In this document: one piece after another, positions 22,397 to 33,099 of the stretch | How positions within the stretch are numbered: the first letter of the stretch is position 1 | How the letters are laid out: the number at the start of each line of letters is the position of its first letter | Source: Vombatus ursinus | Lineage: Eukaryota; Chordata; Mammalia; Diprotodontia; Vombatidae | Assembly: GCF_900497805.2 (NCBI RefSeq) | Contig: NW_020954625.1 | Span: forward strand, 22,618,785 to 22,682,784 | Length of the DNA: 64,000 nucleotides | Direction: 5' to 3' | The notes under the pieces: model-generated | The model's database searches: none | The model's input: the letters and a program-made list of their open reading frames with translations, nothing else | Told to the model about the DNA's origin: nothing | Position numbers and translations under genes: made by a program

Positions 22397-22646
22397 ACAT
22401 CCAACTGGGAAATAAGAAATATAGGAAATGGGGTACAGAAATCTGTCCTGCCCTACCGGAAAACAGAAGGGGAAGGGGATAAGAGAAGGGGGGAGAGATA
22501 GAAGGGAAAGCAGAATAGGGGAAGGGGTGTTCAGAATGCATGCCATCTTGGGGTGGGGGGAGGGGTGAGATGGGATGAAAATTTGGAACCCAAAATCTTG
22601 TGGAAGAAATTGTTAAAAAACTAAATAAATAAATTTATTAATAAAA
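22397..22646 (+). repeat. extra 3' module of HAL1 copy 1
   Basis: After the point where copy 2 ends (AAAACACATTTAAAAAAAAG), copy 1 continues for about 250 bp. This part restates the 3' UTR theme: GAAATCTGTCCTGCCCTACC resembles GAAATCTGTTTTACCCTACA at 22047, and a second ATTTGGAACCCAAAATC block precedes the AATAAA tail. Confidence 0.75.
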
Positions 22647-22662
22647 AAAATAGCTGTGGCTG
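22647..22662 (+). repeat. target site duplication, 3' copy (HAL1 copy 1)
   Basis: AAAATAGCTGTGGCTG, a perfect 16/16 match to the 5' copy. Confidence 0.92.
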
Positions 22663-23049
22663 AAAAATGTGTCCTCCTGCAGCTGGTAATGATCTCCCCT
22701 GAACTTGGGAGGGCTAGGCCTTAGTTAACAGGTAGATAAAGTATTATACCCCCCAGAATCCAGGCTGGGACCCAAAGGTCCCTCCCCAACAAGGTAGGAT
22801 CTGGCTAGCCCTGTGTTCTGTGGGCACAACCTTCCTGATCCAGGGCTGTCCTCCATACCAAGATGGCACATTCATATAAGACTTCAGAGTAACTCACATT
22901 TATGTAGTGTTTTAATGATGACATAGCCCTTTACCTTGAACTATCTCAATGGAATGGTGGCTATCAGAAGGCTACAGCATGGTACAAACAAGGAATTTTG
23001 TGGGAGCAGCAGCACAAAGGCTATCTGAGAGGCAGGGTCAGGAAAGGAT

Positions 23050-23170
23050 CACAGTTTTAGAGCTCAAACAGGCACCATAGTCCAAATCTCTCATTTTTCA
23101 GATGAGGAAACTGAGACCCAAGGAGATTATATAAATCACCAATGGCCAAACAGGTAGTACGTGGAGTAGG
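23050..23170 (-). repeat. MIR3-like SINE
   Basis: TCATTTTTCAGATGAGGAAA, then CTGAGACCCAAGG; antisense MIR3-like. Confidence 0.8.
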
Positions 23171-23324
23171 AGATGAGATTTATCTCCTAAGTCATGTAGG
23201 GGAATGTGAAGGATAACTGATAGCTAGCCTATGAGCTTCACTGGCATTCATTCAGTGTCAAGAATGTGAGAAGAAGGATCCAAACACATTGAGTGTAACT
23301 GTAATGGAGAATTTAAGAAGGCCT

Positions 23325-23440
23325 AGAGAAGCAGTTATTAAGCATTTACTATGCACCAAGCACTGTTCTAAGTGCTGGAGATACAATGAGAAAAGTGAGA
23401 CAATTTCAACCCTAAGGAGCTCACTTCTAATGAGCAGAGA
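23325..23440 (-). repeat. L2 LINE 3' end
   Basis: AAGCATTTACTATGCACCAA, then CTAAGTGCTGGAGATACAAT and CTAAGGAGCTCACTTCTAAT. Confidence 0.8.
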
Positions 23441-23804
23441 GAACACATATGGGGCAGTGGTGGCCACAGGAGAAAGTTTGGGTCTGGGGAGTCATGGGAA
23501 TGAGCAGCATATTGTCATGTCATGAGGCAGATGTCCTTTCTAGAACCAATGGTAGAATTACTGTGATTGATGTTCTTGAGGAAGAGATGGAAAGTGGTGA
23601 GGGTTATAAGGCCAGGATCCATGTATATAGAAGCAGGGAGATAGCAAGATGTCCTGGGTAAGGGGATGGGTAGCTGGATGTGAAAGTGGAATATAGACTA
23701 GTGGGGGGTCATCCAAGAGACACAGTTAGCTAGTTTCTACACAGACTCCTCTCATCTGGACTGGGGGCTCCAAAGAGGAGTGGATTCATTTATGGAAAGA
23801 TATG

Positions 23805-24049
23805 CTCAGACCAAACACTTGACACTTACTAGCTGTGTGACCCTGGGCAAGTCATTTAACCCCAATTGCCTAAAAAGAAAAAAAAAACTTTTGGGCAGCT
23901 AGGTGGCACAGTGGATACAGCACCAGCCCTGAAGTCAGGAGGACCTGAGTTCAAATCCGGCCTCAGACCAAACACTTGATATTTACTAACTGTGTGACCC
24001 TGGGCAAGCCACTTAACCCCAATTGCCTAAAAAAAAAAAAGGAAAAAAA
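23805..24049 (+). mobile_element. tRNA-derived SINE dimer (truncated + full copy)
   Basis: A 5'-truncated SINE (from CAGACCAAACACTTGACACT) with an A-tail abuts a full SINE (GGGCAGCTAGGTGGCACAGT, then GAGTTCAAATCCGGCCTCAG) with its own A-tail. The whole unit is flanked by GAAAGATATG at 23795-23804 and 24050-24059. The head and the GTTCAAATC B-box-like motif fit RNA polymerase III transcription; A-tails imply L1 mobilisation. Confidence 0.8.
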
Positions 24050-24079
24050 GAAAGATATGGACAAAAATTGTACAGGGTG

Positions 24080-24219
24080 GGGGCAGCTAGGTGGTGCAGT
24101 GGATAGAGCACCAGCCCTGGATTCAGGAGGACCTGAGTTCAAATCCAGCCTCAGACACATAACACTAGCTGTGTGACCCTGGGCAAGTCATTTAACCTCA
24201 TTGCCTAGCCAAAAAAAAA
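24080..24219 (+). mobile_element. tRNA-derived marsupial SINE
   Basis: GGGGCAGCTAGGTGGTGCAG head, GAGTTCAAATCCAGCC box and an A9 tail. Target duplication TGTACAGGGTG / TGCACAGGGTG, 10 of 11 bases. Confidence 0.88.
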
Positions 24220-24230
24220 TGCACAGGGTG

Positions 24231-25009
24231 AGAAGGCATGGGTGAGTGCTGATCTGAATGGAAGGAAGAAGCTTCTATATTGATAAGATTATACATCCAT
24301 ATCAAAGTGGATTCCTGTGTGTGTATATATATGCTATACATACAACTATACCTACATAAAAACTACATATTTAGTTGTGTTTGTAATTAATTCAACGGTC
24401 TCTTTTCTAAATTCATCCTTGATACCTCAGCATTTCATGGAGGGAACCCTCAGTTTTTTAAGCTGGTGCCAACCACAAGTCTTGGCATTTTCATATCCCA
24501 GAAAGGTTTCGAATCAGACTCAAGGCAGACAGAATATTGGTCATCTGATGACCCATTCAATCTGAAGTAGCTTATCTCCAAGAGTTGACCACCAGGGAAA
24601 AATTAGTGAGGGGGTTGGTTTTGTCCCCTCCCCACCTCCCAGTACGGTGACTTATGCCCTTCCATGGTATGCAGGGGTGTTCCCTTCACCAATTCAGGTT
24701 GCAGCCTCTCCTCCTCCTCAGAGCCAGTTTTCCTAAGTAGTGGGTGTAATAAAAGTGCCATCTGTGATTGATTTTGCTGTAAATGGCTATCCTAGGAGAG
24801 GACAGAATACTGCTTGAGAACAACAAATGCTCTGCCATGGCACCAGTCAAGTGTGAATTCATGGCACCATCTCTCCTCACTCAGATTTTATGGGTTCTCA
24901 GAATGTTATCAGTCCTCTGAGCAACACAGATTATTATCTGTTCCCCAAGCAGTAAGACTGAGATCACCAGATAAAATATTGCTTTGACAGCAATATCATC
25001 TGGTCAGGG
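24231..25009. other. unique flank between SINE cluster and MIR
   Basis: A short TATA/GTAT tract lies near 24.32 kb. Otherwise nothing was recognised. Confidence 0.4.
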
Positions 25010-25275
25010 CTGAACCATAAATTCAAGCCCAGGCACTGAGGTCAAATGACTTGTCCAGGGCCACAGAGACAATCTATGGCAAAGGTGGAATTTGAACCCA
25101 GGACTTCAGGTCTCCAAAGCCAGCATTATATCAACTGGGGTATGCTGGCATGTGTATGAGATCTACTATCTGAACATGGATTCATGAAGACCTGAGGTCA
25201 AATCTGGACTCTGATATTTAACTAACTCTGTGACCCTGGACAAGTCACTGAAGCTCTGAGTGCCTTAGTCAATCC
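25010..25275. repeat. antisense MIR3-like followed by sense tRNA-SINE
   Basis: 25010-25130: GACTTGTCCAGGGCCACAGA, then GAATTTGAACCCAGGACTTC (minus). 25150-25275: GAAGACCTGAGGTCAAATCT, then TGTGACCCTGGACAAGTCAC (plus). Confidence 0.75.
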
Positions 25276-25809
25276 CCCAAGTCATAAATGGACTGTCCTT
25301 TTGTTAGAGGAGTTCCCACATGACAAGAAAATCACTGGCTTTTCACAATTTTGTTTACGTGGAAAAAATAAACAACTTGAAAGACAAGACAGATACAAAA
25401 GAAAATAAGAATGAAAACTAATAAATGAGCAACCACAAAACAGATGGCATGAATTGGACATATTACTGCTGGGAAGATAGAAGCAGGAGAGTATGACTAA
25501 GCAGGGGAAACTTCATGGAGATGCATATTAACTTTGGCCATCAAAGAAATCTTGAAAGTGCATCAAGGGGGAGGGTGGAAGAAAGTCATTAGACACATGG
25601 GTAATGGACTCCCAAAGGTGCAGAAGTATCTGTCACCTGAGAGCAGTTGACAGCAAATGAAAACACAGGTGTTGAATTGGACAGTAATGACAGAGGTTGT
25701 CTGAAGACATCCATGGGGACTCAGTTGATGAAGGGCCTCAGATAGTAGGGTAAGAAGTTGAGGTGGGCTAGCTTTAGTCAGACATGGCCCTGTGATCATT
25801 TGGCTCTTT

Positions 25810-25821
25810 AGAAATATTGGA
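25810..25821 (+). repeat. target site duplication, 5' copy (HAL1 copy 2)
   Basis: AGAAATATTGGA, repeated at 28467-28478 just after the A-rich tail. Confidence 0.75.
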
Positions 25822-26654
25822 AAAGCAGTGACTGTCTTGAGCTCTCCCCCAAACCCTTCCAAATACCTATAAAAATGGCTCTAAACAAATTCTAAAGCAG
25901 CAGAACCCACAAAAAGACAGAGTGAAACAAATTTCCAGCCAAAGACAGCCTGGATGGTTGATCAGAAAGGTATATCATGCTGGGCAGGGAGAGGAACGCA
26001 GTTTGACATGGGCACACAGGCCACAGTGAACCTAGAGCAGGCCTCAGAGGACTGAATTGTGGGCACCTGTGGCAGTTTCCAGACTTTTTAACCCATGAAG
26101 GCCAAAGGCAACTTAGAAGGTCAGTAGGAAAAGTCTGTTTCTTCGGTGAGAGAGAAGCATGGTGGGATTCCAGCCCCATTCCCCAAGCTCAGCCCCTGGG
26201 CAGTGGCTGCCTCTTGAGCTTCTGGCCCACAGACTGAGGAGGAATTGAGTGACTTATCAGAGGGAGATTGCAAGGGTCTCTCTGCTGGTACAGGATTCTC
26301 TTGCTTTGCCTGTGCTTGGATCTGGGTCACAGTTCTGGGTGGCAGTCCTTGGGCGAGGAGGAGCACTGGTGTGATGGAGCTTGTAGTAGCTATGGAGAGA
26401 AAATCCTCCTCACAGTTCCAAGACAGAAAAGAGTGCTTGTGGTCACTCATAGACCAGAGCACAGGCCAGGAAAGGAGTAAACACCTCATCCCTGATCATG
26501 GCATCTTGAAAGAACTGAAAATTTACAGGTCCTTAGAAGTGTCTCTGAAAACAGCTGCACAAAACCCCCGAAGCTTGGGACAGTACATTCTCCACACTGG
26601 AAATAGACCCCTACCTTAATAAAGAGTTTATAACTCAAGTAATTAGCTGGGATC

Positions 26655-27721
26655 ATGAGCAAACTTCACAAAAAGAGTCAGACTATATTATCTTACTTTG
26701 GTGACAAAGAAGATCAAAACATACAACCAGAAGAAGACAATGAAGCCAAAGCTCCTACATCCAAAGCCTCCAAGAAAAATAAGGATTGGTCCCAGGCCAT
26801 GACAGAACTCAGAAATGATTTTGAGAAGCAAGTAAGAAAAGTAGAGGAAAAACTGAGAGTGATGCTAAAGGAGACCCAAAAAAATACTGAAGAAAATAAC
26901 ACCTTAAAAAATAGCCTAACCCAAATGGCAAAAAAGGTCCAAAAAGCCAATGAGGAGAAGAATGCCTTAAAAAGCAAAATTGGCCAAATGGAAAAGGAAG
27001 TCCAAAAGCTTACTGAAGAAAATACTTTCTTAAAAATTAGAATGGAGAAATTGGAAGCTAGTGACAATTTAAGAAATCAAGGCACTGTAACACTAATCCA
27101 AAAGAATGAAAAAATAGAAGAGAATGTGAAATATCTCATTGGAAAAACCACTGACCTGGAAAATAAATCCAGGAGAGAGAACTTAAAAATTATTGGACTA
27201 TCTGAAAGCCATGATCAAAAAAGAACCTAGACATCATCTTTCAAGAAATTATCAAGGAAAACTGCCCTGATATTTTAGAACCAGAGGGCAAAATAGAAAT
27301 GGAAAGAATCCACCAATCGCCTCCTGAAAGAGATCCCCAAAGGAAAACTCCTAGGAATATTGTAGCCAAATTCCAGAGTTCCCAGGTCAAGGAGAAAATA
27401 TTACAAGCAGCCAGAAAGAAACAATTCAAGTATTGTGGAAACACAATCAGGATAACACAAGATTTAGCAGCTTCTACATTAAGGGTCCAGAGGGCATGAA
27501 GTATGATATTCCAGAGGGCAAAGGAGATAGGACCACAACCAAGAATCACCTACCCAACAAAACTGAGCATAATCCTTCAGGATAAAAAAATGATCATTCA
27601 ATGAAAAAGGGGACTTTCAAGCATTCCTGAGGAAAAGGCCAGAGCTGAATAGAAAATTTGACTTTCAAATACAAGACTCAAGTGAAACATGGGAGAGGTA
27701 AACAGGAAAGAGAAATCATAA
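26655..27721 (+). pseudogene. L1 ORF1p-like coding region of HAL1 copy 2
   Basis: Open for 191 codons from MSKLHKKSQTILSYFGD through the coiled coil to the RRM start (RRENLKIIGLSES). Then a one-base loss in the A-run near 27215 shifts frame and meets a stop. The RRM remainder and C-terminal domain continue in another frame (27299-27499, ending near ITQDLAASTL). Compared with copy 1 it lacks 11 codons in the coiled coil after Arg-Val-Met. It is less damaged than copy 1 in the N-terminal half. Confidence 0.85.
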
Positions 27722-27831
27722 GAGACTTATTAAGGTTGAACTGTTTACATTCCTGCAGGGAAAGATGATATTTGTAACTCATGAGTCCTTTTTCAGTGTT
27801 AGGGTAGTGGGAGGGGAAAAAATTATATGTA

Positions 27832-27866
27832 TGTATAGATAGATAGATAGATAGGTAGATAGATGG
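27832..27866 (+). repeat. (GATA)n microsatellite in HAL1 copy 2
   Basis: About eight GATA-type units, with one GGTA, at the position homologous to the array in copy 1. Confidence 0.95.
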
Positions 27867-28466
27867 CACAGGGTGAGTTGAAGATGAAGGAGTGATATCT
27901 GGAAAATAAAATTAAGGGGTGGGAGAGGATTATACTGGGAAGAGAAAGGGAGAAGTAGAATAGGGTAAAATATCTCACATGAAACAGATAAGAAAAGGCT
28001 TTTACAGTGGAGGGGAAATGGGGGAAGGTGAGAGGGAATGAGTGAATCTTATTCTCATTGGATTTGGTTTAAGGAGGGAATAACATACACAATGGGGTAT
28101 GGAAATCTATCTTACCCTAAGGAAAATAAGGGGGGAAAGGAGAGGGCCGGGGGTTGATAGAGAAGAGGGCAGATTGGGGGAGGGGATAATCAAAAGCAAA
28201 CACTTCTGAGGAGGGACAGGGTCAAAAGAGACAATAAAATAAATAGGGGGTAGGATAGAATGAAGGAAAATATACTTAGTTTTTCACAACAGGACTACTA
28301 TGAAGTATTTTGCATGACTACACATCTATAACCTATATCAAGATGCTTGCCTTTTCAATGAGGGTGGGTGGGGAGGGAAGAAGGGATAAAATTTGTAACC
28401 CAAAGTTTTAAAAACACATGTTAAAAATAAAAAAAAGAAAAAAATCCAGTAGAATATGAAAAAAAA

Positions 28467-28478
28467 AGAAATATTGGA
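28467..28478 (+). repeat. target site duplication, 3' copy (HAL1 copy 2)
   Basis: AGAAATATTGGA, identical to the 5' copy. Confidence 0.75.
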
Positions 28479-28734
28479 CAACTTGAAGTATGAAAAAATC
28501 AAAACAATCCATGGAAGGATCCAGAATAAAACAGGTAGAGAAGTATATAGACAATGTAAACATTTGTCAATTATATCCCATAGAATAGGTCAATCGGGTA
28601 TTATAGAGTCTTTAAACAAACATTTACTTCTTGTTTAGTATGTGAAAAATCTTGAACTACGCCAAATGGTAGGGTTGGGGGGACAGAATTGGAGAAATGA
28701 ATGTCAGAAAGGCTGCCATCAATAAGGTTACAGA

Positions 28735-28850
28735 TTAGAAAAATCTTTATTCTTTTCTGAGCTTTGGTTTTCTTATCCATAGCACAAAGGGGTTGGGCTA
28801 GATGACTTCTAAGACCGCCCCCTTCTATCTCGAAAATCCCTCATGACTCC
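28735..28850 (+). repeat. MIR3-like SINE 3' part
   Basis: TTGGTTTTCTTATCCATAG, then GGGTTGGGCTAGATGACTTC and CTAAGACC. Confidence 0.75.
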
Positions 28851-28964
28851 CTATCTTAGTGACCTCCTCAGCTGCCCTAGGTTCAGGATTCATGTATATG
28901 AAGGGGTTCTCCAATCTATATAACTGGTCCTAAACTCTATCCTGAACTTCCATCATACATCAAT

Positions 28965-29500
28965 TTCAGTCTCCTTCAGGATGTCCCTTGATGTTATCTC
29001 AAACTCAACATGTTCAAAACAGAAATAATTACTTCTTGACTCCCCCTCCCCCTCACTCCAAGTTTACCTATTTCTGCTCCAAATGACCACCACACTCTAG
29101 CCACCCAGGTGTATAACTTCACATCATCTGAACTTTTCCATTTCCATCATTCCCTATATCCAATCCTACATTTCTCACATCTGTCCCCTCATCTGCATCT
29201 ATAGGGCCACTACCCTAGTTCAGGTCTTTATCACCTGTTGCTTAAATGATAAGGAATCTCCTGATTCTACTCATTGACTGTTATCTATTCTTTCTAATCC
29301 GTACTTATTAGAACCAACTGACAACTACTTATAGAAGCAAGACCCATAGCTGCCCAAGTAATCTTTCTAAGGCATAGGTGTGACCATGTCATTAGCTCAT
29401 TCCACCTACTCTAAAAACCTGCAAGGACTCCTGACTTCCTCTAAGGCTAAAATACAAATTTCTGAGCCTGACATTTCAGGCTCTTAACAAGTGTTTTTGA
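28965..29500 (+). repeat. L2 LINE, about 0.5 kb incl. ORF2 C-terminal region
   Basis: CTCAAACTCAACATGTTCAA, ACTACCCTAGTTCAGGTCTT, TGACCATGTCATTAGCTCAT and ATTTCAGGCTCTTAACAAG follow the order of L2 upstream of its 3' UTR. Confidence 0.75.
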
Positions 29501-30124
29501 AACTTATTTTCACAAACTGAATGCAAGCCACCGATGAATGTCAAAATGACTTGAATTCTCTCTCCCTGTTTTCCTGTATACATATACACATACCTACATG
29601 TATCCTATAATGATACCTCAGTCAAATCCCTTGGCAAGGATTAACCAAGGAAAGATGGAAAAAGTTTGTGAACTTGGCAGGAGGGAGATTACATCCTTGT
29701 TTTCATGAACCTCTAACTGTAATTTAACCTTTTCTTCAGTTACTTAAAAACATTATTCTGAGAAGAGGTACATAGGGTTCATGTGACTACCAGTGGCTCA
29801 TGACAAAGGCTATATACAAATACATACACATATCCAGCTATATGTATATGTATACACATATGTGGCATAAAGAAATTGAAGCCACAGTTATCTGCTAAAT
29901 GGATTTGTTCGGATTGAATTGAACCTGATAGGTAATGTATTCAACTCCTTCCTATTTTAAGGTGAGTCACACAAATTGCCCCTCATTCTGTATGTGTGTG
30001 TTTGTATATATATAATATATATATAAATTACAAGCTGCTACTAAATGGTAGTAGGCATGAAGGATCTCTAATTGGTGGTTCACTCTCTGATTATTCAGCA
30101 TTTACTTAGCTCTTTGTTTACTGT
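29501..30124. other. unique flank with short AT tract
   Basis: A TATATATAATATATATATAA tract lies near 30.01 kb. No gene recognised. Confidence 0.4.
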
Positions 30125-30235
30125 TGCACTCAGTAGGAGGTAAGATCTTGGAGGACAGGGGCTAGCCTTTGTCTTTGCATCTGTAGTGCCTAGAACATGC
30201 TAGTAAATGCTTCTCGAGTGCAGATTAATTAAACA
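30125..30235 (+). repeat. L2 LINE 3' end
   Basis: TCTTGGAGGACAGGGGCTAG, TTTGTCTTTGCATCTGTAGT and GCTAGTAAATGC. Confidence 0.8.
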
Positions 30236-30339
30236 ACTTTCAAAAGGAAAGTAAATTTGATAATGTGACTATACTATAATTCTCTTCACTCACCAATTTC
30301 CTTGTCTAAAGAGAAAAATAAACAGGAGGGAGGGGAAGG

Positions 30340-30602
30340 GAAGAGAATAAGCGTATATGGCACTTAGAATGTTCTAGGCACTTTGCTAAGCATTTTTAGC
30401 AGATATCATTTCATTTGATCCTCACAATGGTCATGTAAGGTAGGTGCTATTCTTATCCCCATTTTACAGTAGAGGAAGCAGAGACAAATGCTAATTAAGC
30501 GACTTGCCCAAGGTCACACTGCTAATAAGTGTCTCAGGTCAGATTTGAACTCATCTTCCTCATTCCATCTCTCAGTACTTTATCTACTGAGCCACTAGCT
30601 GC
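30340..30602 (-). repeat. full-length MIR SINE
   Basis: Reads in reverse from the 3' end (CTAGGCACTTTGCTAAGC, then ATTTGATCCTCACAATGG) through CCATTTTACAGTAGAGGAAG and GACTTGCCCAAGGTCACACT to the tRNA-like head. Confidence 0.92.
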
Positions 30603-30914
30603 CAGGAAGAAATCTTATTTTTTATCAGGAAGCATGGGGTGGATAAGTTCAGCTAAGACCCAGTTCTGCTCCTCTCTAGTAAAAAAGGATCAAGTGGTTT
30701 AGACAGCACAAACATTACCTTCTGTGTTAGTGTACCCTGGCCAGAGCACACTAATGTTTGTGAAAAGAAAGTAAGGAAACGATTGGTAGCTCAGCTTCTG
30801 GGAACCTTGCATCACCTCAGCTGGGGTTTCCCCCTCCTGTCTTCCCCGGTATTATCGTGCATGATCATAAAAGCAGCATATGCTCACGTGCTATGTTTGT
30901 GTTCCCCACATTGT

Positions 30915-31065
30915 GTCTAGAAGAGCAGAAGTGGGCTCAAATTCTGCCTCTGACACTTACTGGCTGTCTAAGTGGTTAATCTTACTGGGCCTTAATTTCA
31001 TATGCAAGCTAAGGGTATTGAACTTGGCCTTTGAGATCTCTTCCAGCTCAAAATTCCTGATATGA
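30915..31065 (+). repeat. MIR3-like SINE
   Basis: GACACTTACTGGCTGTCTAA, then GGCCTTTGAGATCTCTTCCA and GCTC. Confidence 0.7.
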
Positions 31066-31530
31066 TGGCATTTTGTGCTCCGTAGTCCTGTCCTGGGGTT
31101 CTGGGGGCTGAAGACATGGACTGCTCGCAAGAAGAAACCCAAGTGACAGCAATGCACCCAGCCTGAAGCCTCAAGCTCAGAGGGGAGAGCTCGTTGCCCA
31201 GTTCCATTCACCCGGGGAAGGTGGACCATTGGCGGGAATCTTCATGGCAGACTATGATACAATCTTGTACCATATTTTTCTCTCTGGCCTGAAGTCATTT
31301 ACAAAAGATTGGGAAACCACAGAGTTAATGAGATAAGAAATAACTGTAGTACTTGAACATGTAAATCATCTCCCAGTGACTAGATCTGCCATTTAATAAC
31401 TTCTCAGGTTGCATTAAAAAAAAAAAGAATGTTATCAAGTGCAGGAAAACCTGGTTCTCATTTCCTTAAGATATTGGCATTGTCTGTTTGTTTTTTGACC
31501 ATGACTTCCAGGTTTCTTCTTTTCTTAAGT

Positions 31531-31735
31531 ATGATTTATATAGAGGGAAAAGATGTTCAATACTTGGAATTTCAGCTAACCCCCTTAAATAAACCCTTTT
31601 ACTTTAAACCAAGATAAATAATGAATGGCCTGATTAAAAAAAAACAACTCCTTTTGTAATTATAGAAGAGATTAACAAGAAGAGATAACTCCATCATTTA
31701 TTGTTTCCATAATGTAGCCTCAGATCTAATGACCT
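31531..31735 (+). repeat. left arm of 205-bp inverted repeat
   Basis: Starts ATGATTTATATAGAGGG and ends TCTAATGACCT. Its reverse complement recurs at 33813-34017 without any gap and with three mismatches (near 31575, 31635 and 31644). The arm looks like ordinary single-copy AT-rich sequence, with no known repeat motif and no coding frame. No target duplication flanks the whole 2.49-kb structure. Confidence 0.97.
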
Positions 31736-32269
31736 CACCTAATGGACGGGTGCTTGGATTATTTAGTAGTGAGTTAATGTATAAGACTGATCCACAAACA
31801 GAGACAGAGTAGATGCATTAACATCAGATCTCACTAAGGCAGAGTCCCATCTATTTCAGAGAGCTGTGCTAATGTATATTTTGGTATGTTGGAGTTCTTG
31901 CTTTTTATAGCTCAATGTTGTTACTCTTTAGAAAAACCATCGTGTTTTTTCTAAAACTCACCTAAGAGAGAAGTCAATAGAACCAACCAATAAAGATTAA
32001 GCAATCCCCCAGGGACATGGGATGGCTCAGCACACAGACAGCTGAGTGGCTACGCTTGGCAGCCAGGGATGGAAAGCCAAAATATCCACGTGGGTATAGG
32101 CAGGTTGAGGATGATGGACCCTAGGTATGGTGGACTCATGCCCAGTGCCCCTGCAGATTCAGTCAAATGGGCCTATTTGACAGCTAAGGATGATTTGTTT
32201 CCAAGATGGGCCAGCCCAAAACTTTGGAACTCATATTGATCAGAGGAGTCCCAACTCCTGTTGGAAAGA

Positions 32270-32460
32270 GGAAATATGGCATAATAGAGAGAATGTTGGA
32301 TCTGGAGCCAGAGAGGTGGGGTTCAAATACTGTTACTCACTACCTTTATGACATTGAATGATTTTTCCTAGACCTTGGTTTCTTGATCTGTAAAATAAAG
32401 AGGCCTAGATAGTGTGCATTCTAAGGTCCTTTCCTTGGGAAATCGTAAATCCTGGGATCC
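32270..32460 (+). repeat. MIR3-like SINE
   Basis: ATGTTGGATCTGGAGCCAGA, GGTTTCTTGATCTGTAAAAT and CATTCTAAGGTCC. Confidence 0.8.
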
Positions 32461-32769
32461 CAATAGAGATAAGCTAAGCCAAAGAAAAGTAAAAGAATAC
32501 TTATGTCCTAATTGACACGAAAGCGTCCAATGCTTAACATCTTCTACGTGAGCACTTTCCTCACCATTCACGTGATGTTATTTGTGTTACATATCAGTAA
32601 CAGAGATTCATTTAAAATGATGTTTAGTACATCTTGCTTCTTGATGCCAGAATGTTTTCCAATGCAAAAGCAAAAACCAGAGACTGAAGTTAAAACCCTA
32701 GCAATCCTCTTTCCCACAGAAAGTCGTTGCACTGTATCTAACCAGCCTGGTTTTCTTGCTGTTTATCAC

Positions 32770-33020
32770 ACATGGTATTCTAGCTTCTACTGCCCATCTA
32801 TCTCCATGTCTTTGCACAAGCTGTCTCCATGCCTGGACTGTACTCCCTCCTCACATCTCCCTTTGAGGATCCCTATTTTCTGTTAACGTTCAGCTCAACT
32901 TCCACATCCTGCATGAATCCTTTCCTGAATCTCCCCAACATCTCATTAGCAAAATTATCGTGTATGTAGCCATGTGTGCATATTGTTTCCCCTAACATAG
33001 AGTGATCTTGAGAAGGCAAC
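32770..33020 (+). repeat. L2 LINE 3' region
   Basis: CATGTCTTTGCACAAGCTGT, CCTGGACTGTACTCCCTCC and TTCAGCTCAACTTCCACATC. Confidence 0.8.
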
Positions 33021-33099
33021 AAGCTCAAAAAATAATTATCAGAAGGGAAGAATATTATAACTTTCTAACAAATTTTTAAGACTCATACTCTACATCAAA

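Larger units (their letters stand above)
19737..22646 (+). mobile_element. HAL1 (half-LINE1) element, full-length copy 1
   Basis: An ORF1-only L1 derivative of about 2.9 kb. It starts GGGGGCAGAGCCAAGATGG, the classic L1 5' end. A 5' UTR of about 780 bp is followed by an L1 ORF1 homologue and about 1.0 kb of 3' UTR, with AATAAA motifs and a short A-rich tail. There is no ORF2 (endonuclease or reverse transcriptase), so it must have moved with L1 machinery supplied in trans. A perfect 16-bp target duplication flanks it, which indicates a complete and fairly recent insertion. ORF1 has at least two frame breaks in A-runs. Confidence 0.9.
25822..28466 (+). mobile_element. HAL1 element copy 2, lacking about 25 bp at the 5' end
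   Basis: Collinear with copy 1 from the AAGCAGTGACT motif onward, so only about the first 28 bp are missing. The sequence is very similar to copy 1 by eye. ORF1 runs 26655 to about 27721. The 3' UTR ends one module earlier than in copy 1, in an A-rich tail. A short non-A segment lies inside that tail. The 12-bp target duplication marks it as a separate insertion and not a local duplication of copy 1. Confidence 0.87.

Noticed and set aside
23880-24220. True tRNA genes
   Set aside because: The box-like motifs belong to repeated SINEs with A-tails and target duplications; no cloverleaf with an acceptor stem.
19737-28466. Segmental duplication producing the two HAL1 units
   Set aside because: The units have different target duplications, different 5' and 3' ends and unrelated flanks, so they are independent insertions.
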